Numbered from the stretch's first letter, positions 44,276-53,888 are shown. The stretch: DNA of 64,000 bases from JAGQYH01 sp041393015 (GCA_041393015.1 JAWKKV010000002.1:124001-188000), one strand, 5' to 3'. Notes: generated from the letters alone by a model not told the origin. Numbers and translations: made by a program.

Positions 44276-46585
44276 ATGTCGAGCAACCTAGTTATAGTTG
44301 AGTCACCAGCAAAAGCAAAAACAATTGAAAAAATTCTAGGGGAGGGTTTTACTGTAAAATCTTGCTTTGGTCATGTTAGAGATTTGAGCAAGAAGAATAA
44401 TGGAGTTGATATTGAAAATAATTTCCAACCAAGTTATGAAGTGCCGGATGATAAGAAGGCTATCGTAAAAGAACTTAAAAGCTTGTCGAAAAAATCGGAA
44501 GTATGGCTAGCAACGGATGAGGATCGTGAAGGAGAAGCCATTTCTTGGCATTTGTGTGAAGTGTTAGAACTTGATCCAAAAATTACGAAGCGAATTGTCT
44601 TTCATGAAATTACTGCTCCTGCCATAAAAAATGCAGTAGCGAATCCAAGAACACTTAATATTGATTTAGTCAATGCTCAACAAGCTAGAAGAGTTTTAGA
44701 TAGGCTAGTAGGATTTGAGTTATCACCTGTATTATGGAGAAAGTTAAGCAGTAGAAATTTATCCGCAGGAAGAGTACAATCTGTAGCGGTTAGATTAGTA
44801 GTAGAAAGAGAAAAAGCTATTCGAGCTTTCGAATATGAATCAAAATTCAGAATTTCTGCTGTTTTTACTAAAGGAAACGAAAAATTCAAAGCAGTTCTTA
44901 ATAAAAGATTTGAAAAAGAAGCAGACGCTTTATCTTTTTTAGAAGCCTGTAAAACTGCCGGTTTTGAAGTGTCTAAAGTAGAAGTGAAGCCGGTAAAGAA
45001 ATCACCTGCAGCACCTTTTACTACTTCGACTTTACAACAAGAAGCGAGTAGAAAAATGAGTTTTTCGGTGACCAAAACGATGGCAGTAGCACAAAAGCTC
45101 TATGAATCGGGAAAGATCACTTATATGAGAACTGATTCTGTTAACCTTTCAGATACGGCTAAAGAAGGCGCGGCAAAGTACATTAAGAGTCAGTTTGGTA
45201 ATGAATATTCCAATCCAAGAGATTATTCAACAAAAGATAGTTCAGCACAAGAAGCGCATGAGGCCATTCGGCCAACTGATATGGATAAAAGCAGTATCGG
45301 CGGATCAAGCGATCAAGAGCGTTTATACGAATTAATTTGGAAGAGAACCATAGCCTCTCAAATGAGTCAAGCTTTATTAGAAAGAACAAAAGTTAAAATC
45401 GATGTTTCTAATAGAGAAGAATTGTTTGAAGCAGACGGAGAAGTATTGAAGTTTCCTGGTTTCCTCAAAGTATATATGGAATCTACTGATGACGAAGATA
45501 ATGAAGACGAAGACACAGAAGGCTTATTGCCGGCCATGGAAGTTGGCGATGCTTTAAAAGGAAACAATATTCAAGCAGTTGAGCGATTTAATCGACCACC
45601 GGCAAGATATACGGAAGCAAGTTTGGTAAAGCAATTGGAAGAGTTGCAAATTGGTAGACCTTCTACTTATGCTCCAACCATTGGCACTATTCAAAAAAGA
45701 GGATACGTCAATAAGACATTTAGAGACGGAGAAGAAAGAAATTTCAGACAACTAGATCTAGTCAATGGAGAAGTGGTTGCTAAAACATTAACCGAGACAT
45801 TTGGTGCGGAAAAGGCGAAATTATTTCCAACTGATACCGGCATGTTAGTGACGGATTTTTTAGTGGAACATTTTAGCAGAGTTTTGGATTATGGATTTAC
45901 CGCCAAAATTGAAAAGGAGTTTGATGATATCGCACAAGGAGATATAGAATGGCATACCATGCTCGAAAGCTTTTACAAACCTTTTCATATTGAGATAGAA
46001 GATACCATTGAAAATGCGGAAAGAGTTACTGGAGAAAGAGTATTAGGAACGGATCCTAAGTCAGGTAGACAAGTTTCTGCACGTTTAGGAAGGTATGGTG
46101 CAATGGTGCAAATTGGTACGGCGGAAGAAGAAGAAAAACCAAGGTTCGCAAAGCTTCAAGAAGATCAAAGTATAGATACTATAACTTTTGAAGAAGCCAT
46201 GAAATTGTTCGATCTTCCTAGAGTGGTGGGCACTTTTGAAGACAAAGAGATTAAAGCCAATATTGGTCGATTTGGACCATATGTAATGCATGATGGCAAA
46301 TTTGCTTCTTTGAAAAAAGAGCAAGATCCATACTCTATTACAGAAGAAGACGCCATAGTGTTGATAAAAGAGAAAAGGGAAAAAGACGCAAACAAGTATA
46401 TTAAAGTTTTTGAAGAAGAAAAGATAGAAGTTTTAAATGGTCGATGGGGACCATATATTAAAAAGGAACGTAAAAACTTTAAGATTCCAAAGGACGTTGA
46501 AGCGAAAGATCTAACGTTAGAAGATTGCTTAAAGATTATTAAAGAAGCACCTGAAAAGAAAAAAGGTCGAGCTAAAAAGAAGTAG
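44276..46585 (+). CDS. topA: DNA topoisomerase I
   Basis: A 769-residue type IA topoisomerase that relaxes negative supercoils. The Toprim domain starts SSNLVIVESPAKAKTIEKIL and includes TDEDREGEAISWHL; the catalytic Tyr283 is in GKITYMRTDSVNL; SAGRVQSVAVRLVVERE and GRPSTYAPTIGTIQKRGYV are family blocks. The C-terminus (~600-769) carries Bacteroidota-type repeats (VSARLGRYGAMVQIG, IKANIGRFGPYVMHDGKF, VLNGRWGPYIKKERKNF) instead of Cys4 zinc fingers and ends in a basic tail KKKGRAKKK. The following gene starts with TTG three bases after the topA stop. Confidence 0.96.
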   Translation: MSSNLVIVESPAKAKTIEKILGEGFTVKSCFGHVRDLSKKNNGVDIENNFQPSYEVPDDKKAIVKELKSLSKKSEVWLATDEDREGEAISWHLCEVLELDPKITKRIVFHEITAPAIKNAVANPRTLNIDLVNAQQARRVLDRLVGFELSPVLWRKLSSRNLSAGRVQSVAVRLVVEREKAIRAFEYESKFRISAVFTKGNEKFKAVLNKRFEKEADALSFLEACKTAGFEVSKVEVKPVKKSPAAPFTTSTLQQEASRKMSFSVTKTMAVAQKLYESGKITYMRTDSVNLSDTAKEGAAKYIKSQFGNEYSNPRDYSTKDSSAQEAHEAIRPTDMDKSSIGGSSDQERLYELIWKRTIASQMSQALLERTKVKIDVSNREELFEADGEVLKFPGFLKVYMESTDDEDNEDEDTEGLLPAMEVGDALKGNNIQAVERFNRPPARYTEASLVKQLEELQIGRPSTYAPTIGTIQKRGYVNKTFRDGEERNFRQLDLVNGEVVAKTLTETFGAEKAKLFPTDTGMLVTDFLVEHFSRVLDYGFTAKIEKEFDDIAQGDIEWHTMLESFYKPFHIEIEDTIENAERVTGERVLGTDPKSGRQVSARLGRYGAMVQIGTAEEEEKPRFAKLQEDQSIDTITFEEAMKLFDLPRVVGTFEDKEIKANIGRFGPYVMHDGKFASLKKEQDPYSITEEDAIVLIKEKREKDANKYIKVFEEEKIEVLNGRWGPYIKKERKNFKIPKDVEAKDLTLEDCLKIIKEAPEKKKGRAKKK

Positions 46586-46588
46586 TAC

Positions 46589-47473
46589 TTGGAGCAGATT
46601 ACCGAAAACGAATTTAAAGCACTCATTAGTTTGTTGGACGATCCTGATGAGGAAGTTGTTCACCATGTATCTAATAGATTAAAAGATTTGGGTATTAAAG
46701 GTGTTCAAAAATTAGAACACGCTTGGGAATTTGCCAACGACGAACTAACGCAAAGTCGATTAGAAGACCTTATCAAAGATATTCAGTTTGAAAGATTAAA
46801 AACGGAACTGAATAATTGGAAGAATAAGGATTCAGCAGATCTTTTGTTAGGGGCTATATTAGTAGCAAAATACAAATATCCGGATTTAGATGAATCACTC
46901 ATTTACAGTACGATCGACAGGTTAACACAAGCGATTTGGTTAGAATTAAATAACGGATTAACACCCTTAGAAGAAATTCATGTTTTCAATAATGTCTTTT
47001 ATAAATTAAGCGGTTTTATTGGCGAACAAGATAATTTTCTGAAGGATGATTTGGCCTACATTAATAAGGTTTTAGAGTTAAAGAAGGGAAATTCACAAGC
47101 ATTAGGTATATTGTATTTGGTGCTTTGCCGTGAATTAAATTTACCTGTTTATGGAATTGATTTACCTTATTATTTCATTTTAGCATACGTAAAAACAGGT
47201 CATATTGAACCTGATTTACACGATATTCAAAAATCAGATATTTCTTTTTATATCAATCCGGTGAATGAAGGCACCATTTTTCAATCAAAGCAAATTGGAG
47301 AGTATTTAAAGCAAATGAATGTTCGTCCTAAACACAAACATTATTTGCCATGTGATAATGTTTCAATTCTAACAGCCTTGATTTATCAATTATTTATGTG
47401 CTACGAACAAAAGGGTGATACTGAAAATGCAGCCAATATGAAAGAACTCTATGATCTTTTTGTAGAGGAGTAG
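46589..47473 (+). CDS. SirB1/transglutaminase-like family protein
   Basis: A 294-residue protein resembling the transglutaminase-like SirB1 group: an N-terminal helical HEAT-like part (ALISLLDDPDEEVVHHVSNR), then IDRLTQAIWLELN, FNNVFYKLSGFIGEQDNF, and LELKKGNSQALGILYLVLC, with the probable active-site cysteine near CRELNLPVYGIDLPYYF. Its role is unknown. The start is TTG at 46589, three bases after topA, so translation is probably coupled to topA. Confidence 0.75.
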   Translation: MEQITENEFKALISLLDDPDEEVVHHVSNRLKDLGIKGVQKLEHAWEFANDELTQSRLEDLIKDIQFERLKTELNNWKNKDSADLLLGAILVAKYKYPDLDESLIYSTIDRLTQAIWLELNNGLTPLEEIHVFNNVFYKLSGFIGEQDNFLKDDLAYINKVLELKKGNSQALGILYLVLCRELNLPVYGIDLPYYFILAYVKTGHIEPDLHDIQKSDISFYINPVNEGTIFQSKQIGEYLKQMNVRPKHKHYLPCDNVSILTALIYQLFMCYEQKGDTENAANMKELYDLFVEE

Positions 47474-47481
47474 GCTAGAAG

Positions 47482-47535
47482 CGCAAGTGCAAACACAAAA
47501 TCAAATTCAAACTCAAACGCAAGTTCAAACACAAA
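47482..47535. repeat. Degenerate 6-bp repeat NNCAA(A/G), nine units
   Basis: Nine consecutive hexamers of the form NNCAAA or NNCAAG follow the SirB1-like gene. No function evident. Confidence 0.75.
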
Positions 47536-47618
47536 TTAAATAGCTTGTTTATTTTATTTAGCTTTGATATAACCTAACTAAGATTTGGTAACTATTGTAA
47601 GCTTAAAAATAGAAAGCT

Positions 47619-48185
47619 ATGAATTCTGAAATCGCACAACTTCAAAAAGAATTAAGAGAAAAGCAACAACAGCTAACAGAAGCTAGAAAGCGCTTGCCTT
47701 TAGAAGAAATCAAAGATTATGAATTACAAAACAAAGAAGGAGAGAAGGTGATGCTTTCTGCTTTATTTGGTGAGTCTGATGAGCTATTATTGATTCATAA
47801 TATGGGAAAAGAATGTACTTATTGTACTATGTGGGCAGATGGTTTTAGAGGATTTACCGAAATAATTACAGACCGAATGCCATGGGTATTGGTTTCACCC
47901 AATGAAGCTTCTGTACTAAAATCATTTTCAGAAAATAGAGGTTGGAATTTTAATGTGATGAGTTTCAATAATAGTGATTTGGGAAAAGATCTCGGTTTTG
48001 AAAAACTTCATAATGGGAAACGGTCTTTTATGCCTGGTGTTTCAGCACTGATTAAAAAGGAAGGAAAAATGTTTAGAGCTGCATATGATTTCTTTGGGCC
48101 AGGCGATAATTATAATCCAGCGTGGCATTTCTTTGATCTGTTTCCGAATGGAGCTAATGGTTGGACGCCAAAATATATTTATTGA
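47619..48185 (+). CDS. DUF899 thioredoxin-like protein
   Basis: A 188-residue DUF899 protein of the thioredoxin/AhpC-like fold. An N-terminal helix of E, K, Q residues precedes VMLSALFGESDELLLIHNMG, the redox-type ECTYCTMWADGF motif, WVLVSPNEASVLKSF, RGWNFNVMSFNN and FDLFPNGANGWTPKYIY. The family function is not established. Confidence 0.88.
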   Translation: MNSEIAQLQKELREKQQQLTEARKRLPLEEIKDYELQNKEGEKVMLSALFGESDELLLIHNMGKECTYCTMWADGFRGFTEIITDRMPWVLVSPNEASVLKSFSENRGWNFNVMSFNNSDLGKDLGFEKLHNGKRSFMPGVSALIKKEGKMFRAAYDFFGPGDNYNPAWHFFDLFPNGANGWTPKYIY

Positions 48186-48222
48186 TTTTTTATCTCTTTT
48201 TTAATATGATGATACAATTGTT

Positions 48223-49416
48223 TTGAGCGAAGTAAACAACACGTATAAATGGGTGATGATCGCTTTATTTACAGCAGTTGCAGGCGTTAGTCAGATGCTT
48301 TGGCTCAACTTTGCACCGTTAATTTCTCAGTTGATAGAAAAGTATAATCAAAGTGAAAGCATGATAAGCTTGCTTATTTTGGTCTTTCCACTTTTGTATG
48401 TCATCTTTTCCATTCCATCAGGTAGCATGGTTGATAAACGCGGCTATAAATATGCTGTTGGATTTGGTAGTATTCTGATGGCTATTGGTGCCATAATGAG
48501 AATCTTCAATGCTAACTTTTATGTTTTATTGGTGGCTCAAATTATCATAGCTATTGGACAGCCGTATGTGGTGAATGGAATTTCTAAGTTGGTAGCCGAT
48601 TGGTTTCCAAAGGAAGAACATGCATTGGCGACAGGTCTAGGTACTGTTGGGATGTTTATTGGAATGGCGTTAGGATTGGGTTTAACGCCAGCTTTGGTAG
48701 ACGGTAATGACCTTACTAAGGCGATGGTGGTTTTTGCTGTAATTTCAGTTGTTTCTGCCGCAGCATTTATAATTTTTACTAAAGAAAACAACAAGGCACA
48801 TCATTTACCAAAAGAGTTAACAGGATTAAAGGAGTTTAGAATACTTTTAAAAAACAAAGATTTAGTCCTTTTATTCATTATATCATTTTTGGCATTAGGC
48901 TATTTCAATGGACTCACTACTTGGATGGAACCCATTTTAGAAATCAATGGATTTAATGCAGAATCTGCTGGATTAGCAGGAGCAATGTTAATAGTTGGTG
49001 GGATATTGGGCGCGATTATTATTCCTGCTTTCTCTGATAGATTTAAGCAAAGAAAGCCCTTTTTAATTGGCTGTTGTTTGATTGGATTAACCATTACATA
49101 TCCATTTTTAATGGTTACAAGCTATTCAACTTTATTAATTGTTGGCGGTATATTGGGATTTTTCTTTTTGCCGGGTTATGCCTTGCTATTAACCATGTCA
49201 GAAGAAATTGCTGGCGCTGAAAAGGCCGGTGCCGCTACGAGTTTATTAATGTTAACAGGGAATGCCGGAGGAACAATTGTAATCATAGCCATGCAAATGG
49301 TAAAAGGAAACCAGACATCTTGGTTTAATGCCATTATTTTAATTATGGCACTTTTAGTATTGGCATTATTACTAGGTGTGTTTGTCTCAGAATCGTATGA
49401 TAAAGCTGATAATTAA
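48223..49416 (+). CDS. Major facilitator superfamily transporter
   Basis: A 397-residue membrane protein with about twelve hydrophobic helices in two six-helix halves. The MFS loop motif is visible as GSMVDKRGYKYAVGFG after the second helix, and AFSDRFKQRKPF is its counterpart in the second half. The start is a TTG (48223) giving MSEVNNTYKW. No substrate can be assigned. The 3' end overlaps the convergent cytochrome gene by 4 bases. Confidence 0.88.
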   Translation: MSEVNNTYKWVMIALFTAVAGVSQMLWLNFAPLISQLIEKYNQSESMISLLILVFPLLYVIFSIPSGSMVDKRGYKYAVGFGSILMAIGAIMRIFNANFYVLLVAQIIIAIGQPYVVNGISKLVADWFPKEEHALATGLGTVGMFIGMALGLGLTPALVDGNDLTKAMVVFAVISVVSAAAFIIFTKENNKAHHLPKELTGLKEFRILLKNKDLVLLFIISFLALGYFNGLTTWMEPILEINGFNAESAGLAGAMLIVGGILGAIIIPAFSDRFKQRKPFLIGCCLIGLTITYPFLMVTSYSTLLIVGGILGFFFLPGYALLLTMSEEIAGAEKAGAATSLLMLTGNAGGTIVIIAMQMVKGNQTSWFNAIILIMALLVLALLLGVFVSESYDKADN

Positions 49417-49769
49417 TCTCTTTTATAAAAAGTTAGAAAGATTAAAATTTGATCTAATTCTTCTGAAGTGAGGTCGGAAGCGACAGAATGATTTTTTTCA
49501 TCTTTTAGAATGAAGCTGGTTTTGTAATCATCCATTGCTTCTTTACTGAAATTTGGTATTTCTTCTTTCCCTTTCGTAAATATTCCATGGCAGTTGGAGC
49601 AATATTCCTTATATAATCCTTTACCAGACTCTACCGTACTTAAGATAAATGCTTTGTCTTCGGGTTGTAAGCCTTCGTAAATATTATACTCAATATTTTT
49701 TCCTGGAGAACATTGATAAAATGTACTTGCCAAAAACAGAGATATCAGAAGTAAATATATTTTTCTCAT
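49413..49769 (-). CDS. Small c-type cytochrome lipoprotein
   Basis: A 118-residue protein. The ATG at 49769 gives the signal MRKIYLLLISLFLASTFYQC with a lipobox-like cysteine; an upstream TTG start would add nine residues. It has one haem-binding motif, CSNCH, in GLYKEYCSNCHGIF, and the distal HSVASDLTSEELDQILIFL typical of small class I cytochromes. It is downstream of the dihaem peroxidase gene with an 11-base gap and probably serves as its electron partner. Confidence 0.82.
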   Translation of the reverse strand: MRKIYLLLISLFLASTFYQCSPGKNIEYNIYEGLQPEDKAFILSTVESGKGLYKEYCSNCHGIFTKGKEEIPNFSKEAMDDYKTSFILKDEKNHSVASDLTSEELDQILIFLTFYKRD

Positions 49770-49779
49770 TCTTTTAAAT

Positions 49780-51705
49780 TTAATACAATCCACCAATTAC
49801 TCTGTTATTCAGTTCTTTATTAGAAGATTCAGGTAAGCTTTCCGGTGGAGAAATTTGCTCTACATTTTCGGTTAACGAAGATAAAAAAGCTTTTAAGGCT
49901 TGTTTCTCATAATCTGATAAATTCAAAGAATCTGATGGTAAAGTTTGATTTGGTACATTCAAGCCATGTCCAACGCCGCCGCCATTGTTATAAAAATCAA
50001 TCACTTCATCCATAGTGGTGAATACGCCGTTGTGCATATAGGGTTGTGTATGCATTGAATTTCTTAATGTGGTGGTTCTAAAAGCATTTTTCATTTCTGC
50101 AACTGGATGAGTTTTAAACCTACCATCATCAGCACTTAATGCTGAAAATGAAGTGTCGGAAGGTACGCCAATGACTTCAAATTCGGAGCCTACGTAAGGT
50201 GGCTTAACGCCATTAAATTGCGGTACGAAATGGCAAGTAGCACATTGTGCTTTGTTCATGTATAAGTTAAAACCCTCAATCGCTTCATTTGATAGAATTT
50301 CACCGCTATTATTGACGGCTAAATCAAAAGGAGCTTCATATTGACTGAGATCACTAAAAAAAATACTCAAAGCACTCGCAATGTGGTTCATGGAAATCTT
50401 GTCGTCGGTATGAGTGTATTTACTAAACTTTTGAAAGGCTTTCTTATAATCCTTACAACTCATTACTTTTTCAATTAGATCATCTTCTTTACTGCCCATT
50501 TCCGTTGGATCAAGCATTACACCTTTAGCTTGGCTATGAAGGTTAAAGTGCTTGCCATCTGCCATTAGCAAGTGATTATAAATGCTGTTAATTAAACTTG
50601 GTGTATTTCTGGGCAGGCTTTCTTTTTGATTAAAATGGGAATGCGTAATCATTACACTATCAGTAAAAAACTGATTAGGAGAATGACAAGAAGCGCAACT
50701 TCGTTTATTGTTTCCAGATAAAATAGGATCAAAAAATAGAGTTTTACCAATCAATTTAATTTCATTTAATATGGCCTCATCTTTAACCGATGCAAAAACA
50801 CCTTTAGTCGCTTGCCCTTGATACAGTTGTTTATCGAAAATGGAATTAACATCATCACTTAAAGAGTAGTCATTGAAGTTGTTACTTCTTATTTTATAGG
50901 TCCTGATCATTTGCTGGTTGTAAGCAAACAGTGGATTAATATAGTGACTAATGAAATTAAAATGGTTGAATTGTTTGATATCATTCGAAGCGCTTTCAAC
51001 AAACAAAATGGTTTCATTATACAACTTTAAATAGGCAGAAGAAATAGGATAAGTAAGGAAGGAAGCATTATAGGCTTTATAAATTTTGTTAGTTGCACTC
51101 AGCATAGTTTTTAATTCAGGAAGTATGTTTTCTGAATTTGGACACTCAAATCCGGTAGTATAAATCGCTGCAAGATTGAGCAAATAAAGTCTATTGGCTA
51201 AAAAGAAATGGTTGTGATCTAATACATTCGGATAGATAGAATCTGCAAAATAAGGCGCAATATTTTCTATAGATGCTTCAATTAATTTCGATAGATCGGC
51301 CATGTCTTCTCCATCTTCTAATATATAGGTTTCTGCTAAAGTTAAACCTGCTCCCTCGCGTTTGTAGGGCGCTTCATACTTTTCAAAAACTTCTACTTCC
51401 CACTCAATAGGCAATGGTGCATTAATTTTTTTATACGCTAATGGGGAAAGGTATCTCAACCAAAAGTCTGTGGCTTTTAATTGCTTTCTAGTGCTATAAA
51501 TTTCATTAAGAATAGACGTTTTTGATGCGGCTATATCATTATTAGATTCAATAGTAGTTTTTAAAGTGTGTAGCTGGCTCTCAAGTTCTTTGATTTCCTT
51601 TTCATATAAATCTAGATAAGGATTGTCAACTGATGAATATTCAAAAGATGTACTTAAGATAAATACCGAAAAACAAACAAATAATATAGTAAAAAGGGCT
51701 TTCAT
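49780..51705 (-). CDS. Dihaem cytochrome c peroxidase (MauG) family protein
   Basis: A 641-residue protein with a signal peptide (MKALFTILFVCFSVFILSTS). The ATG at 51705 is preferred over a TTG at 51720. An N-terminal helical part (~25-340) has no clear domain. The C-terminal half is a bacterial dihaem peroxidase: haem motifs CASCHSPNQFF and CATCHFVPQFNG, and FRTTTLRNSMHTQPYMHNGVF are diagnostic of the family. The long N-terminal extension is seen in a subgroup of Bacteroidota proteins, often of unknown substrate. It is in an operon with the small cytochrome. Confidence 0.88.
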   Translation of the reverse strand: MKALFTILFVCFSVFILSTSFEYSSVDNPYLDLYEKEIKELESQLHTLKTTIESNNDIAASKTSILNEIYSTRKQLKATDFWLRYLSPLAYKKINAPLPIEWEVEVFEKYEAPYKREGAGLTLAETYILEDGEDMADLSKLIEASIENIAPYFADSIYPNVLDHNHFFLANRLYLLNLAAIYTTGFECPNSENILPELKTMLSATNKIYKAYNASFLTYPISSAYLKLYNETILFVESASNDIKQFNHFNFISHYINPLFAYNQQMIRTYKIRSNNFNDYSLSDDVNSIFDKQLYQGQATKGVFASVKDEAILNEIKLIGKTLFFDPILSGNNKRSCASCHSPNQFFTDSVMITHSHFNQKESLPRNTPSLINSIYNHLLMADGKHFNLHSQAKGVMLDPTEMGSKEDDLIEKVMSCKDYKKAFQKFSKYTHTDDKISMNHIASALSIFFSDLSQYEAPFDLAVNNSGEILSNEAIEGFNLYMNKAQCATCHFVPQFNGVKPPYVGSEFEVIGVPSDTSFSALSADDGRFKTHPVAEMKNAFRTTTLRNSMHTQPYMHNGVFTTMDEVIDFYNNGGGVGHGLNVPNQTLPSDSLNLSDYEKQALKAFLSSLTENVEQISPPESLPESSNKELNNRVIGGLY

Positions 51706-51720
51706 AATTTTACTCAGCAA

Positions 51721-52271
51721 GGACTAAATTAATACAATCATTAATAAATTGGATGTATTAAAAGTTAAAACTTTTGGTGTCTTTAAATAATATGCCATCT
51801 AGGTATTTTACTTAGCGTCAAATAGGTAATATCATAAATTAAATTAAGGGTTATCTCTATATCGCTTACAGTATAAGACATTTATATTTATTATACAATT
51901 TGTTCTTTAATAAGTCAAAACATAAAAGCCCTAAAGATTGACCTATTCTTTTCACGCTTAGTAATGGATTGGCATTTATTTTTAGCCATAAAATCTAGAA
52001 ACATAATTCCCTAATTGCGATAGATTTTTTTTGAAAACCCAAACAAAATTAAGATTGATTGTATCAATCCAAAACTAAGCCAAGCCCAACAAATCAAATG
52101 ATTTCGTTGGGCTTTTTTATTTCCAAAATGTAGAGTTGATATAAATTTTTGCAAGAGAAGAATAGACTTAATTATTCGCTGACTTCTAAAGGTATTAGCG
52201 TCCATATGGTTGAACAAATTAGCAAGAAATACTAACGATTCATGTCAGCTTATCAAATTAGTTGGCTGGTT
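51721..52271. other. Gene-free region with an orphan plus-strand terminator
   Basis: No convincing coding region. A 68-codon minus-strand frame at 52011-52217 runs through the terminator hairpin and is rejected. The region includes TAGGTA at 51827-51832 and a strong hairpin at 52082-52118. It separates the peroxidase and histidine kinase units. Confidence 0.5.
52082..52118 (+). terminator. Intrinsic terminator with no plus-strand gene upstream
   Basis: AAGCCCAAC-AAATCA (52082-52096) pairs with TGATTTCGTTGGGCTT (52099-52114) with one bulge, then T residues. The T-run is on the plus strand only. No plus-strand CDS lies within 2.6 kb upstream. Confidence 0.75.
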
Positions 52272-53153
52272 TTATTCAGTTAAGTTACAAGTGGAATCAT
52301 TTAAAAGAAGATGAATACATGTTCCTCGATTTGGCTTACTATCAACTAAAAGGTCAGCATTTAAGACTTTAGATCTGCTTATAATATTCTGAAGGCCTCT
52401 AGAAGAGCTATTTTTTGACTTACTGTGGTAGTTGAATCCAATTCCATTGTCTTCAATAGTTATTAGCAGAGAATTATGATTACACGTAATTTGTATACCT
52501 GCTTCAGAAGCTTGGGCGTGTTTGATAATATTGTTTATACATTCTTGAATAATTCTATAAATAGATAGTTGATCATTTATGGATGGAATTTCTTCTTTTA
52601 GATTAGAATAGAAGGTGAATTTAGTTGAAGGGAAGTTATCGTTTAAATCCTCAATCATACTTTCTAGACTTCTAATAAAACCAAATTTTGATATATCGGC
52701 CGGAATAATCTTATAGGTTACATTTTTAACTTCTACAATGGTGTTGGCCAACATATTATGTATTTCATTTAGATTATAGCTAGATATATTTTTTGCTTCT
52801 AACCGATCAATTGTATCTTTTAACATATAACGAATGGATGCTAGGTCTTGGCCAATCCCTTCGTGTAACACATAAGCAATCTTTTCTCTCTCAAGATTTT
52901 CAATGGCATATATATTCTCAAACAAATTTTGTTTGGTTTGCTGAATGTCATTGATGGTAATTTTGTTTTCTTTAATCTGATTTTTCAATTGGTTGATTTC
53001 AAGATTTTTACTTTCCAATTTACTTTTCAATAATTCTATGGTTTTTAATGCATTGTTTTTTTTGTATTGAACGACATTGTGATTGTCATTAAATGAAACC
53101 GCTTCTATTACATTATCTTCAGTTGTATCCCAAGTTGATTGATCGAGCTTCAT
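52272..53153 (-). CDS. Soluble histidine kinase, NarL-type partner (HisKA_3)
   Basis: A 293-residue kinase with no membrane segment. A coiled coil (~25-75) precedes the HisKA_3 dimerisation domain with phospho-accepting His97 in LEREKIAYVLHEGIGQDLAS, then a HATPase_c domain with IQECINNIIKHAQAS (N box) and ITIEDNGIGFNYHSK (G1). No PAS, GAF or receiver domain is present, so the input must come from a partner. A TACCTA box (53263-53268) lies upstream. It is the last gene of the cluster, 735 bases downstream of the next regulator gene. Confidence 0.92.
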   Translation of the reverse strand: MKLDQSTWDTTEDNVIEAVSFNDNHNVVQYKKNNALKTIELLKSKLESKNLEINQLKNQIKENKITINDIQQTKQNLFENIYAIENLEREKIAYVLHEGIGQDLASIRYMLKDTIDRLEAKNISSYNLNEIHNMLANTIVEVKNVTYKIIPADISKFGFIRSLESMIEDLNDNFPSTKFTFYSNLKEEIPSINDQLSIYRIIQECINNIIKHAQASEAGIQITCNHNSLLITIEDNGIGFNYHSKSKNSSSRGLQNIISRSKVLNADLLVDSKPNRGTCIHLLLNDSTCNLTE

Positions 53154-53481
53154 ATGTATTCTGTTTGATGAGAGTTTTATACTTTAAAATAAGCTCAAAT
53201 TGCGCCAAAAAGCCAATTTTATTTTTCGTGATATTTTGTGCAATTTTCTTCTATATGCTTTTTACCTATCTATTTAATAGATCGTAAGATGTATGAAATC
53301 AATAGATTATGTGTGTTGACCTCTTTAGATGTATATTGTTTGTAAAATACCAATTCTCAATTTAGTAGTGCTATTTAAGTGATTTACCTAGATACTTCTG
53401 GGCGAGAGACTTAGTTGGTTCTAGTCATTAATACATTGAAATTTAGGCATTGTTTCTATTTCGAAACTGTAGGCTTTGAGC

Positions 53482-53489
53482 TACATTTG
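53482..53489 (+). promoter_or_regulatory. Possible plus-strand -7 box (TACATTTG)
   Basis: An exact TAnnTTTG match. The -33 position has only TTTCG at 18-base spacing. A transcript from here would end at the terminator at 53805-53840, about 340 bases later, with no ordinary CDS between. Confidence 0.3.
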
Positions 53490-53804
53490 TATTATCAGTA
53501 AAACAAAAATATTTATTGGTCTTGAGTTATAAAATATCGATAGATCATTAAAATTTCAGTCCCTTAAAAATCCTTTCTAAACGAACATAAAAACCCCTGA
53601 ACAATACCCTAAACCTAAAACAAAAAATTCAATGAAGCGGAGATGGGTAAATTACTCAACCTAAAAAAAGATAGTAAGTAATTGTAAAATGAAATGTCTT
53701 CAAACTTAAAACAAGAGTTTTAAGCGGTTGCAATTAAGTAAAACAGAATGTAGTTTAGAAATCCTATTTTAGGAGTTTAAAACAAATACAACTTATAGAA
53801 TATA

Positions 53805-53840
53805 AAAAAGCCGATATAGAATCATCTATTTCGGCTTTTT
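53805..53840. terminator. Bidirectional intrinsic terminator
   Basis: Arms AAAAAGCCGATATAGA and TCTATTTCGGCTTTTT pair with a single T-T mismatch and a 4-base loop, with T-runs on both strands. It lies 49 bases past the stop of the minus-strand regulator (53889) and would also end any plus-strand transcript. Confidence 0.85.
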
Positions 53841-53888
53841 CATTTTATCTATTTTATCAGTTAATTTTCTAGTGAATCGTACTCAACT

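Larger units (their letters stand above)
53154..53888. other. 735-bp gap with terminator and possible small RNA
   Basis: No CDS longer than ~10 codons is supported. The gap contains the promoter region of the minus-strand kinase (with TACCTA boxes at 53263 and 53385), an exact plus-strand -7 box at 53482-53489, hairpins at 53705-53724 and 53762-53774, and the bidirectional terminator at 53805-53840. Confidence 0.5.

Noticed and set aside
44677..46626. Several minus-strand frames across topA
   Set aside because: They are complements of the topA coding sequence and lack their own starts or motifs.
52011..52217. 68-codon minus-strand frame (MFNHMDANTF...)
   Set aside because: It is read straight through a strong terminator hairpin and shows no domain or signal; it looks like chance in AT-rich DNA.
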